Below are positions 11,220 through 24,911 of a DNA stretch of 64,000 bases, one piece after another; positions within the stretch are counted from its first letter, which is position 1, and each line of letters opens with the position of its first letter. This stretch comes from Tetrahymena thermophila SB210 (Eukaryota; Ciliophora; Oligohymenophorea; Hymenostomatida; Tetrahymenidae). The stretch spans positions 1 to 64,000 of the forward strand of contig NW_002476089.1 in NCBI RefSeq assembly GCF_000189635.1. Direction: 5' to 3'. The notes under the pieces were generated by a model. That model was not told the DNA's origin. It saw nothing but the letters and a program-made list of their open reading frames with translations, and made no database searches. Made by a program: the position numbers and the translations under genes.

Positions 11220-13869
11220 AATTTAAAACATATATATTATTTGTAAACCTATATTCATTCATTTTAATGTTTATTCTCTTTTAAATATTTTGGTATTTTA
11301 AAAATAATAAAATAAATACATTATAAATAAACTATTTACACATTTTATTATTAGACATAATAGTGTTTTTCATTCTATAATTTCATCTTTTAATACAATA
11401 TACTGTAAATGCTCATTAATTAAGTCGTATTTTAATTAAGGCATTTTTTTCTTAAATTTTTTATTTGGCACTTTTTTTTGGGCAAAAAAGATACTTAGGG
11501 AATGCCTTAATTAATGAGCATTTACAGTATTTTATAAGTGTTTAATTTTGTTTAGCTTTTTAAGTTATTATTTTGTATCATATTTAATGTTTCACATAAT
11601 CGTATAGCGACATTTATTCAATGGCTTAAGGATACTCTAAGCAAACTTGACAAAACAATCACAAATCATTTTTGATTTTATATTAAATTATAAGTCTATA
11701 CAAATTATAAAGCTATAAACTGATAGTTAATAATTCATCTATCTATCCTCCAGGTTAAGTTTTGAAAAACAAATGATTGTAATTTAATTAAATTAATTGC
11801 TTATTGGGTCATTAATTCAAGGGATAGAAAACAAATTCAGCAAAACAATCTATGTATTTGCTTACAATTCTAATTAACAATTGAATTTTTATTAAAACAT
11901 AAAAAACTTATTTTTTAAATGCTTAAACAATTTAAATTATTGGTTTAACTTTGGTTTCAAGATTCACAGAAATTTAAATTTTTGATATTTTAATCAAAAA
12001 GAATAAATCTTTTTATTTTAAGTAGCAATAATTAATTGCTCCATAAAATCATAATTGAATCACCTTTTTATTTTTATTTTTTAATAATACTTAGTATAAA
12101 ATTGCTAAGAAAAATGTAATTAGCAATATATTTTTAATATTATTATATATTTTGCAAGCAGCCATAGTTTTATATTCTGTATTTTATTTTGGTAAAGTAA
12201 ATTCAGAACAAATAAATATAATTATTTGTTATTATATACCGATAAAATGTATAAATCCTTCCAAATTTAATAACTAACTATAGATAAATTTTAATCATTA
12301 GTTAGTCTGATTTTGAATATGGCTATTTATTTTTAAACAATTTTATCATTATTTTATGTAACATTAAAAGTTGATCTGGATATTTTATGGTCTTTTGAAA
12401 GATTAACTTTTTTTATTTTTTACCATAAATTATAAACTTAATTTTATATTTAATCTATATGACCGATTAAATTTATCATTTCAATAAAGATTTTCAAATC
12501 TTTAGTGCGTAACGACATAAATTCTGATACGTGATATACTATGATTTGTAAATGCTTGTTGGTTAAAATTATTCTTTGAAGTATTTCTATTATACAAAAA
12601 TACTTTCCTATTCATGCAACACTAAATAATTGAGCTCGTATAGCGAAATTATTTTTAAAATTTACTTTTACTTTAGCTACTATAAAACATATTGTTTGTA
12701 TTTTTCATCCATAGTATGTGTTTATTATACAAAATATGTCAAAGATTTTTTATGCTCTGTAAGATTTAAACTTATTGTTGATTTTTAGAAAATTAGCAAG
12801 AGTTATAGTTTAAAAACAAGGTATTCATATTTTAGAATATAAATTTTAATGTATTTAATTAATAACTAAATACATTTTATCCGAAAATAATAATACTATC
12901 CTTTTACTATGAAAAAATGGAAGATTAATCTTATTATTTTAATTTCATTCAATTTATTAAAATGAACTTAGAATATACAGGTTTTTTTAGCATTTCAATG
13001 AATATAATATCATAAAATATCAAATTTTAACAGCTAAATCATAGATTTATAGTGACATATAGAAATTAATTTTGAGACATTTTATTTTATAAGTGAAGGA
13101 AGTATACAAATATAAAAACTTCAAAGAAAAAATTTTAAAAAGTTATAAATAAAAGAAAGAGTTAAGCTTGAAATAAATACTAAAATAGCCAATAAGTAAA
13201 TTAATCTAAGAGATTTCATAAAAATTTAATTCATAATCTCTATCTAAACAGTTTTTTGGATAAATCAAATTCTCTCACTATTTAACAAATTAATATTTAA
13301 ATAAGTATGTAAAATTGTAAGGTTTGGGATACTAATTATTAGACATTTTTATAATGCAGAATCATTTTATTAGCTAGGAAGTAGATGAATTTCATCAATA
13401 TATACTATAAAATTTAAAAGAACTTGTATAAATTTAAGCATATAATGAGCCAATAACGATAAAAAATAATTTTAAACTGTAAATTAAAATCCATTTTTTT
13501 ATAATTTTAAAACTAAATAGGGATGTAACATAATTTAAAAAAGATTAAATTATTTACGATATTTATAAATAATTTTTGGTTAGCTGAATAAATTCTGATT
13601 AATCTTTTATGAAAAGGCAAATTTAATCACAAAACAAAGAAGATTTATAACCATAATTAATGATAGTTTCTATGGTATGTTTCGAATAAAAAACTTACCA
13701 TTATCAATAAGATTAACCATTAAATAGCCATATTTCATCAAAAATATGATTTAAAAATAATTTAGAAAATAAAATTTTTATAAATCATTTATAAAATATA
13801 AATAAAATAAATATCTTAATCTTATTAGGAAACAACAAAAAACTTTGACATAACATATTGCAATTAGCT
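11220..13869. other. 2.6 kb spacer containing a MITE-like palindrome
   Basis: Apart from the element at 11401-11529 I see only AT-rich DNA with no supportable gene. Unusual words include two AACGAC/ATACGTGA islands near 12510-12535. The last 150 bp before 13870 must hold the transporter promoter. Confidence 0.5.
11401..11529. mobile_element. MITE-like element, 129 bp with 24 bp perfect inverted ends
   Basis: The left end (11401-11424) reads TACTGTAAATGCTCATTAAT followed by TAAG, and the right end (11506-11529) is its exact reverse complement. Both ends begin with TA, compatible with a TA target site of the Tc1/mariner kind. A further inner pairing is present: TTAATTAAGGCATT near 11431-11444 matches the reverse complement of the inner part of the right arm. 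The interior is T-rich and non-coding. Perfect arms imply recent origin or selection to keep a hairpin. It could instead be a transcribed hairpin RNA or a terminator-like structure for the aminotransferase gene 180 bp upstream. Confidence 0.6.
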
Positions 13870-16301
13870 ATGACTGAAAATTGTCAAAATATTCCATCTC
13901 TTGCTGTAATAGATTTCTAATTAAACAAGGACAAAGAAACTACTTCAGCTATCAACAACCAAAAGGATGAGCCTTAATAAGAAAAAATGATTTTAAATAC
14001 CTTTAGATTTTGGTGTTTATTTTTCCATTCAAGCTGCTTTACTTTCTTCTCTGGATATGTCACTGCAGAGTTCAACACTATGTTAAATCATCTACCACAC
14101 ATTTATGGCTGGGATGATAGTGAAAAATCAATGTATAGCAACCTTTGCAACTCACTTCCTATGCTTGGAGCTGCAAGTATAGCTTTTTGGAGTGGAGAGT
14201 TTGCTTAAAAATTCGGAAGAAGAAAATCCCTTATGTTCTTTAGCGTTGTACTAATTATCGGTAGTATCTTGACACTATTTAGAAATACTCCATTATTAAT
14301 AATAGGTATGCATGCATATTACATTCTATTCTATTTTTGATTACTTCAAAATTTAATTAAATAAATAAAACAAAAAATCAAAATAAAAAAATGAATAAAA
14401 AAAATGGTATTAAAGAAAATTATTTTAATAAATAGGAAGAATACTTCAAGGAAGTACTTTTGCCATATTTTCAACCGTCTCACCTTTATATAGCCAGGAA
14501 GTCTTAGTTACTGAATATCGCGCTAAGAGTGGTACTTTAATTAGTGGATGTTAAGGTTTGGGAGTATTAACTGCATTTTTGATGGTAAATAATATTTTTT
14601 ACATAAAAAGCTGTTTATTTATCTAATTAATTAATTATTTATATATTTATAATTAGGGATTTGGATTACCATCTGATCCTGCTGACACTGAAAATAAATT
14701 TTTCTATGTTCCATTGAGCTTACCTGCTATTTTAATGGCCATTCATCTTCTTTTGTTCATATTTGTTTTCAAGGATGAGACACCAACTTTTTACTTACTT
14801 TAAAAGAATGACTATTAAAGTGCTTAGAACTTCTTCTCAAAACTTTATGGTTAATCTTATGTTGAAAGAGAAATGGAAGCTATTTCAGCAGTAAAGAAAG
14901 AAAATGAAGAAGTCGATAAGTAAAAGAAAATTAGCTTTTGCGACTTATTCAATTAGAAATATAGATATAGAACTCTTCTTGCATTAGAATTAAATGTAAC
15001 TTCGGTTTACACAGCAGTTTCGGTACTCTCTGTTTATTCTACTTAAATATTTGAGAATAGTTATTCAACTAATGTAGCAACCATGTTTTCCATAGCAACT
15101 ACTTTAGGAGATATACTATTACCTCCTCTATCTAACAAGATTATTAATTGGTTTGGAAAAAAGAACTCTTGCATATATGGATGCTTTGGTCTGATTCTTT
15201 GTGAGTGTATTTTTAGCGGTCTAGGATTTGCTGGACAAGAAAAGGCTATGGCTTTCTTCATTATTATTCACAGATTGGTTTTCTCTTTGACTGTTGGACC
15301 ATTTAATTGGAGTAACTTAACTTATATTTTTTGTTTTTACTATTTAAAGCAGAAAAAATATTTTGTCATTTTAATAGATTTAAAACATTTTTTAATTATA
15401 ATTTAATTAATTTATAGGTTATCCATATGAGATATGTCCTCCTGAAGGATTGGGAATATATATTATGCAGTTTTATGTCCTTATGTATATTAGTTTATAC
15501 ACTTTCCCTTTGCTAGTTTCATCATTTGGATTAGAAGCTGCATTTTTAGTTTATGCTGGTATTATGCTAATTAGCACTCTAATTAATATGAAATATGTGC
15601 AACATATTGATAACTGCACTATTAAAGATATCTAAGATATGTTTGATTTACGTAAAATAAAAACACTAGTAAACTTAAGCGACTATAATACTTCTCCTTC
15701 TCACAAAAGATTTAACCGTAGAAACATGTCTTCTAAACCACCAACGATTGTTTTAACTTCTCTTGCAAATATTAAAGACTGTGAAGATGGAGAAATGCCA
15801 ACCAATTCTAATAAATAAGCAACTGAATAAAATATAAATGGTGGAAGTCCAACAAACAAACTTCATAATTTTGAAAACAGCAATAACAGTAATACTGGTA
15901 CTTTTATTTTTAGTAGCTCTGGAAGCTAAGCTTACCTGAGCAATTCTCCTTTACGCTAGAGTCCATTAAAAAGAGGAAGTAAAAAATAAAAATCTGCTAT
16001 AATCATGTAAAAAGTAGTCAGCAACAAGCAAGATCTAGAGGTAGTTTAAGAAGTAAATAATGAGTAATTAAATAACAAGCTGGATTAATCTTAACCAGGC
16101 TAAACAAACAACAAATAAGAATAGTAATAAGAAGGTACAGTTTTCGATAACATAGCTTAAGTAAGAAAAGTAAGCAAAACAATTAATATTCCTTAAACTT
16201 CAGATAGATAATAATAAGATGCCATACAAGTTATATAATAATAAGGAGAAACTTCTACAAACTAAACTGATAAAATAGTTAAATTTTAAGAATAATCATG
16301 A
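13870..16301 (+). CDS. MFS sugar-transporter-like protein with long Q/N-rich tail
   Basis: Exons 13870-14305, 14436-14584, 14657-15311 and 15418-16301 give 707 aa in frame. The core (about residues 40-500) has the twelve-helix layout of the major facilitator superfamily sugar/organic-cation group: a first helix ending SGYVTAEFNTMLNHL, loop 2-3 with EFAQKFGRRKSLMFFSV (the A-motif GRR), RILQGSTFA in helix 4, LYSQEVLVTEYRAKSGTL after helix 4, a long central loop rich in charge, then NKIINWFGKKN and GPFNWSYPYEICPPEGLG. Helix 6-7 loop holds DETPTFYL, as in the family's PETP-like signature. Substrate cannot be told from sequence. The last 200 residues are polar, serine- and glutamine-rich (SPLKRGSKKQKS), likely cytosolic and regulatory. 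Confidence 0.88.
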
Positions 16302-17699
16302 ATGAAATGCAATTTTCTTAATTGCTCTTTAACAAAATACATTATAAATATATTTTAAGTTACTGTAATTTGAATTTTAATCAAGTATAATCTATATTTA
16401 GTAATCATTTATTAATTACTTTTATGCCAAAAACTTTAATTTCTTTCATTTCTAAAAAATTTATTTCTTTTGGTGTTATTTGCCTCTAATTTATTATATA
16501 CTTAATTAATATATTCCAAAAATGTAATAAATATTATTCCAAAAACAAAAAACCCAATAAAATAAATCAAATGATCAAATACATTTTAAATCCCTTCCTT
16601 CACACTCTGAATTTATTAGTTTAAGATAGAGATAAGATCATTAATATTTTAAAAATATTCAAATTTTAAATTGCAAAAAATATTATTTGTGTTTATCCCT
16701 TTTAATAGAAAACCTAGCTATAATTTTTGTTAATAAAATGCAATTTTATGCTTTAAAGTGTTAATAAAATATATTTATCTTTTAATAAGTTATTTTCAAT
16801 TTAGCTAAAAATAATATTTATAAATTTCAAAGAAATATGTTTTTTTTAATGCAAAACAAATATTTTTAGGAATTTAATTAGGCAAGAAGGCCATATATTT
16901 ATTTAATTAACGAAAAAATATTATCAAAATATAATAATTAAAAATTAAAAAATTTTATTTGATTTAACTATTTTTAATTAAAAAATAATAAATAAATTAA
17001 ATACTTTTAATAATTTAATATTAATTTAAATAGGATTAATTTTTAATTAATTTCTAAGATTTATCTAAAAAATTTGTAAATTTTTACACTATAATATTGA
17101 AAGGTGGTCATAATAATTTAAAAAAACTGTGATCTCAAGCATGAATACTTTGTATTTTGAAAATATAATCTTGTGTGTACATGTTAATTTGCAAGAAATT
17201 AAATATTTTTTTAAAAATAGAAATATAAATTAAATAAAATTAAAAATATTTTGAATACAAAAAATCTAGATTCCTTCAACGTTTTATAACTAGAAAATGT
17301 AACATGAAAATATATATCTTTAAAAAATATTGATATCTATTTGCAATTTTAATTCTATAGCTTTAATATTTTTTGCTATCTTTTAAAAAGCAAAATGTAA
17401 TCTTAGAACTAAAAAAAACATAAATTATTATAAATAGATTAGTGTTTATTAAATTATGATTTATTGACCTGCTTTTAAATTGTTTATTTTTTCTTTATCC
17501 ATTAAATTTTCATTAAAGATTATTAAAAATTCTTACTTTTTCCCATATTTAATATATTCAATCCTTGGTTAACTATTTAAAATTATTAAACAAATCAAAA
17601 AAATATACATTCAAAAACTCTAAAACAAAAAGAAAGAAGGAAATAAATAAGCTATATAGACTTTGATATAAATTAGCAAGCATAAATTAATATTTAATA
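16302..17699. other. AT-rich spacer
   Basis: 1.4 kb of AT-rich DNA between two plus-strand genes. I see no gene, RNA or repeat of note; it is dominated by A/T homopolymers and TTAATTAA words. Confidence 0.5.
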
Positions 17700-18998
17700 A
17701 TGAACTTTTACTAAAATTCTTATATGAATGCTGGATATGCTTAGGGATATGATAGCGCTAGTATGAAAGGTTAGAATATCCCATAGATATAATGTTCTCC
17801 ATCGTTTGTGATGTAATCTCCAAGTATTCCTTGTATACAATTTCCTGTTACAGTTAATGCTTTACCTTAGTAAATACCTTACCAACCTTATGTAATGTAC
17901 ACATAAGTTCATCCTTATCCTGGTTATAATTAATTTAATCCTATGTAATATCAGTATCCAAATATGGTATGTAATAGCTAACCGCTTGTTTAAATGTTCC
18001 CTGTTAACAGCAATCAAAACATTCACATGAATTCATCCTCCTAGCAAATCATAAATTAGAACTACTAAAATTAAGTTAAAAGTGAATATAATTTATCACC
18101 TTAAGATACAGATACAAATAAATAATGCCAAAACTACTCAAACTATGAAAATTAAGAAGCGAGTTAAAGTGAAAAAACTAGTTAAATAACAGAAAATAGT
18201 AAATAAAATTATATTTTAGAAAAAGAACTTACAACTTTTTCTGCATAAAATAAGACAAACTTAAAGTAAAAATAGAAAGAATAACAAAAAATAAATAATA
18301 TTTAAGAAGCAATTTAAAAGACACCTATACAGTAAAATAGTAAGCAGACTAGTGAAATAATTATAAAACCCTAGATTTTTACAGGAGTATAAAATGTTAA
18401 TAGTGTAAAAATCAATATTATGAGTAAGGATTCGAGCTAGAATTCTAAAAATACAAATAATTAACAAGGAAAATAGGAAGAGAGTAACTAAAATGGCTAA
18501 GTTGTATTTAAATTATCCTCTAAAGAAGTAAGTATCCTCAAGCAGCTATAAGTAGTTAACATTTAAAATGCCTTTAAAAATATACTTAAGGGCTTTACAT
18601 AACATGTAAATAATTGCTTTGATCACATTTACGTATACGATTATGAAAATGAAGGAAATAAATAAGATGAAGAATTAATGAATATCAAAAGAATCGAAAA
18701 TCCCTCTTAGCAATAAAAGAAAATTTTTATATAAAAGTTCAACAAATTTATAAAGAATAAAAAATGTAATAATACATCAATTAGATAAATAATAGAAAAC
18801 AAATTATACTCTTCTGTACTCAAAGACTATATAGTAAACTATTCACCAGGTTGGTTAAAGTAAAGCTCTTTTTAGAGCAAAGAAGATATTATTACAGTAC
18901 TTGAATTTTTTAAAATGTGTTGCGATAATCCTAATTTATTGCTATTTTTAAGCAAATAAAATGATAAATTAATTCCATCTCCTTCAAGCGATGATTGA
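17700..18998 (+). CDS. Q/N-rich orphan protein, 432 aa
   Basis: A single uninterrupted exon of 433 codons. The first third is rich in Pro, Tyr, Gln and Asn (ALPQQIPYQPYVMYTQVHPY), the middle is Gln/Asn/Ser/Lys low-complexity, and the last third (about residues 270-432) is a folded-looking segment: FKLSSKEVSILKQLQVV, AFKNILKGFTQHVNNCFDHI, ENKLYSSVLKDYIVNYSPGW and ITVLEFFKMCCDNP. No known domain is recognised. The N-terminal composition resembles prion-like or RNA-granule proteins, which is only a compositional remark. Probably a ciliate-specific gene. Confidence 0.75.
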
Positions 18999-19986
18999 TT
19001 GAATAAATCTAATTAGTCTAGCTAAAACCAGAATTTTGTTTTTATATAAATAAAAAGTCATTAATAATATAGATATATAAACGAAATTAATTAATTAATA
19101 ATGATGTAATTTATTTTGCTGATCTAAATATTTGTTAATTAATTAGTTAATTATTTTTTCTAAAAAAATTGCGTAATAATTAATGTAAACATAATATTTC
19201 TAAATAAATTCGCATTAAATAAGTTTATAATAAGGAAAAACTTTCTAATTTTAATTAAAACTTCTAATTAAAAATTAGTGTATTAAAAGAAAAATAAATG
19301 AAGTTAAACGGAATCCACAATATCCTCAACAATAGTATTTATTTATTACATATCCCTTAGAAAATTATAACTATTACTTTTGGGATATGGATATTTTGAT
19401 TGAATCAATTAGTCTATTAAGTTATTTTAATGATATCTACTACCTTTTAATTAAATCTTTTTTGAAAAATTAAGATTTACAAATAAAAAATATGTATTTT
19501 TAGATAAAGAGTTATTTAAGCTACTACTATAGTTCAAGATAAAGAAACAGTTTAAAAGGAATATTCAATATATAAAAAGAATTTAAATGTGACATTCAAA
19601 TTTAAAAATAATTTAAATTGAAATAATAAATTTAAAAACATTCATTTTGTACAAGATAAACTGTAAGGAGTGAAATATAATTTTGAATTGTTATCAAAAA
19701 ATAACATAGAAATTTTTAGAATATCTCAATTTTTATAAAAGAATTTAATAAATACTATAAAAACACTATTATGAATAAAAAAATTAAAATTTAGCTTATT
19801 AAACTCTATGTTTTAATAAATATCTAATTTTAACAATAAGGCTTAACTTTATAATAAATATGAATTAATATATATCTATCTTATTTAACAAATATATAAA
19901 AACTTAAAATATATACATCTAAATTATAAATATGATAAAATAAAGTAAAATAAACCTGTTAAAATTAAACTTGTTTTTGTTATTTT
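18999..19986. other. Convergent 3' spacer
   Basis: About 1 kb between the 3' ends of convergent genes. It holds TTAATTAA palindromes (19080-19150) and no supportable gene. Confidence 0.5.
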
Positions 19987-22900
19987 TCAACTTGCAATAA
20001 TTGTTACTTTTTTCTTTGATTATCTTTTATGTAAATTTATGGGTAAGCTAGGAGCTTCAAGAACATTACTAGGATTGCTTTTAGTATTATAAACTTTGAA
20101 GTTTTTCATGCAATCGAATTCAAGTAGGCTACCCTAAACGAAGTGCCTATGCTAACTTTCAACATAAAGAGAGCTTATTCCAGGTATTAAATTACTTTCA
20201 GATTTACTGTAGTAAGATTATTAGTCTAAATTCATAGAACTAAAGTTAGTATTGTGATCAGGAGAATTATCAATTAGTGGTTATTTTGGGATATTATTAT
20301 TTGTTAAAACTAGCTCAATTTTTGGTAAAACCAATTCGTAACTCAAATCCTATTAAGATTCTGGATTTTCAGGTGCATTTGGAACAGCAATCACTGGTGC
20401 CTATGGGTTATTTTTGAGATTTTATTTTGTCGCAGATGTCGTAACTAATATTTTAGTGTTATCTTTATATAGACAATATGAATATAAATTCTAAATAAAA
20501 ATTAAAAATTTATGTTTATTAATAAAGTTTAAAATGATCAAATATATAAAAGTTTCTTTTTAAAAAATAAAACAGTTTATAATTTTTTAGAGGCATGAAA
20601 TTAATGCAATAACTGAAGCTATTAAATGCTTACCCTAAGAGATATTTTACTGAGGAGTTGATACTTTTGGTGGAGGAGTTGTAATAGAAGCAAATGATGC
20701 TCTTGAATCCATTCTTTAAGTAGGAACAGAGTGTTCAAATTTACTTCTATAAAGACTTGAACCGCTTTTATTTGTTTTGTTGGTCTTTTACGTACCTGTC
20801 AATAAAAAAATTAAAACATCAAGGATACTGGATTAAAATATTTTTTAATGAAAATATTCAATTTTATTTTACCTCTTGTTTTTTATGATTTGAGAGTTTT
20901 ATCTCTAATTAATGATTCAGGCTTAGAAAATGAGCTATCACTGCTTTCTTTTCTTTTATTAGATGAATCAGCTAATTATTCTATTTTTTAGATATTTTCA
21001 ACAGGAGAGTCTTTTTTATTTGATGAGCGGTTAGTGTTTTTATGCTTGATAAAGGAATCATTAGAATTTTTTGTTTGGGCACTATCTTTTCTTCCTTTGG
21101 AATCCTTTATTTCTTTTAACATCATATCAGCACTATCTGTAGAATCCTATTTAAAATTACAATTTATTTTCATTTAAGTTAAATTTACAATATTATATAA
21201 AATATTTAAAATGTTTACTTTGTGCTTTACTTTTGAAGATCCAGCTTATCTTATCATAGAAGATTCATTCAAAGTATTACTTGGTTTAAAGTTTGAATTA
21301 AAAGGTTGTGGTAAATCTAAATTACTGCCAGGACCACCATGCATATGCTACTCATATTCCTATTAAATTTTTAATTTTAATCAATTGAATAGTTAAATTA
21401 AAACCTTTATTTTGTTTGGTTGAAGTTTTTTAAAAATTAAAATAATTTTTTTACCACTTTATCACTTAATATTTCTGTGTTTGAGGATTGCTAATTTGCA
21501 CTTGTAGCTGACTAGCTAGATGGAAGATAATCACTATGATTACTTTATCCAGGATAATATTTTTCTATATAATTTGATATCTCTTCAGCATAGTCTTCAT
21601 GAAATTTTGTTTATCTCTAAGTGATAGTTAAGAATGAATATTTTTTAGTTTATTTTTTCCTGTCAAAAAATTGCTAGCGCTGTTGTTTGTAGTTTGAAGT
21701 TCTTGTCTAATTAAATTTATATAAAATTTATTAATTTATTTATATTTATAATAATAAAATACTTAAATTATTCTTGATTTTAAGGGATAAAAATGTGTCA
21801 ATTTGCAATAATTAGCAAGATGGCCAAATTTTTAACAGCACCAGCAGCGAGCATTTATGCATCTATAATTCTTTTTAAATATAATTTCATCTCTTAGCAT
21901 GCACATCATCTCAAAATCCTCTTCTAAATTTAGTTCATTCAAAAGATCTATAAATTTTTATCTATCTATTTTAACAATTGTACAGAACTCAGTACACCTT
22001 GCTGAGGCTGAAGGAGGTAAGCTTGTAAAAAAGCTTATATCTCCAAAACAATCCCTACTTTTCAGAAGGGCTAATCTAGTATAAGTTTTAGATGGATTTA
22101 CAGCATGAACTTTTAAAGATTTTTATTAAGATGATCTATTTGAGCTAATTTACTAAGATTACAAAGAGTTTAATATTTATGAACCAGAAAGATACAATTC
22201 CGCTTTCCCAGAAATAATAGCATATAGAGAAGGCTGAGATTAGTCACCTTCTTAAAATATAATTTCACCTGGTTAATAAGAATGTTCTTCGATAATTTTA
22301 TAAATCTGTTAATTTTTTACAAATGAAGAATTAAAATATTTCTAAATATAAATTATTTTTTTTCAAAGAGTTTGTTCTGTTTTCAAAGAATGTCAAAAAT
22401 TATCTAAAATTAATTTTATTTTTTTTACATTGTTGATAGTTGATTTTGAAAATTTTTTAAGCATAGGTTAGAAGTATGGAACAAAGTAACTTTTAGTAGA
22501 ATAAATTAAATCAGATTTTAAGTCATTTGGTAATTTCTTTAAAACTAGTTCTGTAGAATGTAAAGCTTTAATATTTGCTTTCTTTTCATGTAAATACTCT
22601 AAGTAATTTGCAACTCTTCCTCTTATGCTTCCCGATACATTCATTTATTGCATATAGTGACTAACATGCCTTTTTTCTTCTAATAAACTTTAGTCTTCTT
22701 TGTCGATTTTCTTGAAGGAAATATATACTTTTAAAATATAAATGATAAAATAAAATTATTAAGCTAAAAAATTAATTAAATTTTTTAATTTAATTAAAAT
22801 TCTTTTTTAAAGCTAATAATTTAAATTAAGTTACATTCATTAAAGAAGTAGGCAAATAAAATTAGTGAAAAAAATGAAGCAATTATAGAGAATAACTATT

Positions 22901-24911
22901 CTAATCTGGTTTAGGGAATTTGAGAAGATTGGCTAGATAATATAAGAGCAGCTTGTAGTAAAGATTATAAATATCTTGTCCATACAGAAGGATATTATAT
23001 ATGATTATTTGAAGTGTTTGGATATAAATTTTATCTTTTTAGCCATGAATTTTCGCTATCATAATCTTAATCTATTTCTATCAGACTTAAGCCCTAAATT
23101 ATTATTTTTTCAAAAATGAATTATATTCTCAAAATAAAAAAATAATGAATAAATATTTAATTATTTTACATGATATATTATTCCAAAAAAATGAATAAAA
23201 AGAATGTAGCAAATCAATAGCTTAATAAATTATCTTTTAACATAGTTTGTATTTGTGACATTCCAAGACAGCCTAATTCTTTCTAAACAAAGTCTTACGC
23301 TAACAATTTTAAACAAATACAAAATTGAAAAAGCTAGTTTTATTCCAAAGTTTAAATATTCTTCTGCTTAAGCTACCAAAGGTATAAAGGGTATTAAATC
23401 AAAAATAAAATACCATTTTACATAACTAAATTTTTATTGAATATATTTACTTGAATTGAAATAATATTTTTTATTTAAGAATTTTTACCGATAAATAATG
23501 TAATTCAAATCTGATTGGTATTTTCCTTTACAATAATATCCAGTGATTAAATTTTTAAATATATCTTATAAGAGCACCACAATTAAAGTAGGTCTCATCC
23601 AAGAATTATTTATTATATTTTACTCATTATATATACCAGAATTCAAGAATACCTGAATACTGAGTAAAATAAAAGCTAAGAAATAAAAAATAATTAAAGC
23701 TGCATCCCAAATTAAAGAGAGAGTCTAAATAGATTAAAAGTAAAATTTTTATTATTAAATGTTTCACAATAAAAATATTAAAATAATTATTAATTAGATT
23801 TTAATTTAATAATGAGTAAATAATTATGTAGATCAAAATGAATAAATAATTTAACAAATATATTTACATGAGAAGGGTTTAATGTTGGTAATCTTGTGAT
23901 AAAGCAAATGCTTTTTATTATCTTAAATAGAAAGGTCTTTGATTTTTCATCAGAAGCAACAGTTACATCAGATGCTAAATCATTAATTAATCTATACTAT
24001 TCTTCATTTAGTTAAACTTCGTGTTATATAGTAGCACTTTCGATTTTGAGTAAGTTAAACATTCTCTTCAACGATTATCTTAACATCTCCCTAATTGAAT
24101 TAGGTTCTTATTTCAAAGTTAAATTATCCTCTCTATCAGTATAATTGTAATCATATAGCTCATCGTAATCTTAATTTTTAAAAGACTTTTTATCAAAAGC
24201 TATTTTTTGCATTGATATGTATTTGTCTTAATTATCTTTGCTTTCTTCATCATCTTATTTATCTTTTATAGTAATCGTCTTGTTGCTTTGTTAAGCAATT
24301 ATTTAATGTGTGCCTTAATTCGAACTATAATAATCAAAATCAATAGATTTATTGTTGAATTTAGAAGGTGGGTTTAAATGGCTACTACCAACTCCTAAAT
24401 GCAGTTCATTTAATTAATCACTACCCATATTATTTGAGTATGGACCTAAATGTTTCATAGGATTGGAGTCGCTCTATATATTCCTATTACCTAATTAATA
24501 AAATAATCCATAAAACTTGAGTTTACTTTATTGAAATATTTTTATATGTATTTATGTATTTGTGAAGGTTTAATTATTGAGAATATAAGCCTAAATAGCG
24601 TAAATAAATAAATATAAATTAAAAGTATTTGTCATAGTAAAATAGAATTTACTCTCTGAGATGTTAGAATTTCTTGAATTTTGAATAGGGGATATAGCAA
24701 TTTTATCAAATTAGATTTAAAGCAATGACATAGGTTCATTTTAAGCTACTTGCTCTTCTTCTTCAGCTTTTTTAAATTTTATTTTATGTATGCTATCAAT
24801 ATTCATTTAAGATTGATTAAATTAAATGCGATATTGTTTAAAGTAGTCTTCAGGATCCTTAGAATCTGCTCTCTCAAAGCTACCCAGCTAAGGAGAAACA
24901 TCTAAATTCAT
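19987..24911 (-). CDS. Cyclic-nucleotide-gated-channel-like protein with zinc knuckle and atypical pore
   Basis: Multi-exon gene on the minus strand starting MNLDVSPQLGSFERAD at 24911. In order: acidic N-terminus; S1 (WDAALIIFYFLAFILLSIQV, near 23700); S3-S4 (ILYLFKIVSVRLCLERIRLSWN); S5 (LLICYILFIHFFGIIYHGLS) interrupted by an intron near 23100-23170; pore helix and S6 (near 22800-22980); C-linker (MNVSGSIRGRVANYLEYLH); cyclic-nucleotide-binding fold (QPGEIIFQEGDQSQPSLYA, then ISGKAEL, and CFGDISFFTSLPPSASARC); then a CCHC zinc knuckle CWCCQKFGHLANYC near 21800-21850; and a long Ser/Gln-rich tail ending KVTIIAS. The filter region reads ALILSSQSSQIPQTRLEQLF where K+ channels have TVGYGDI before PQT. 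So the fold is a CNG/EAG relative but K+ selectivity is doubtful. The large family of such channels in ciliates is known. Splice sites were not all fixed. Confidence 0.85.

Noticed and set aside
12280-13760. Possible large inverted repeat between about 12320 and 13730 (shared word ATGGCTATTTA).
   Set aside because: Only an 11 bp match stood out; flanking sequence did not align beyond what AT-rich DNA gives by chance.
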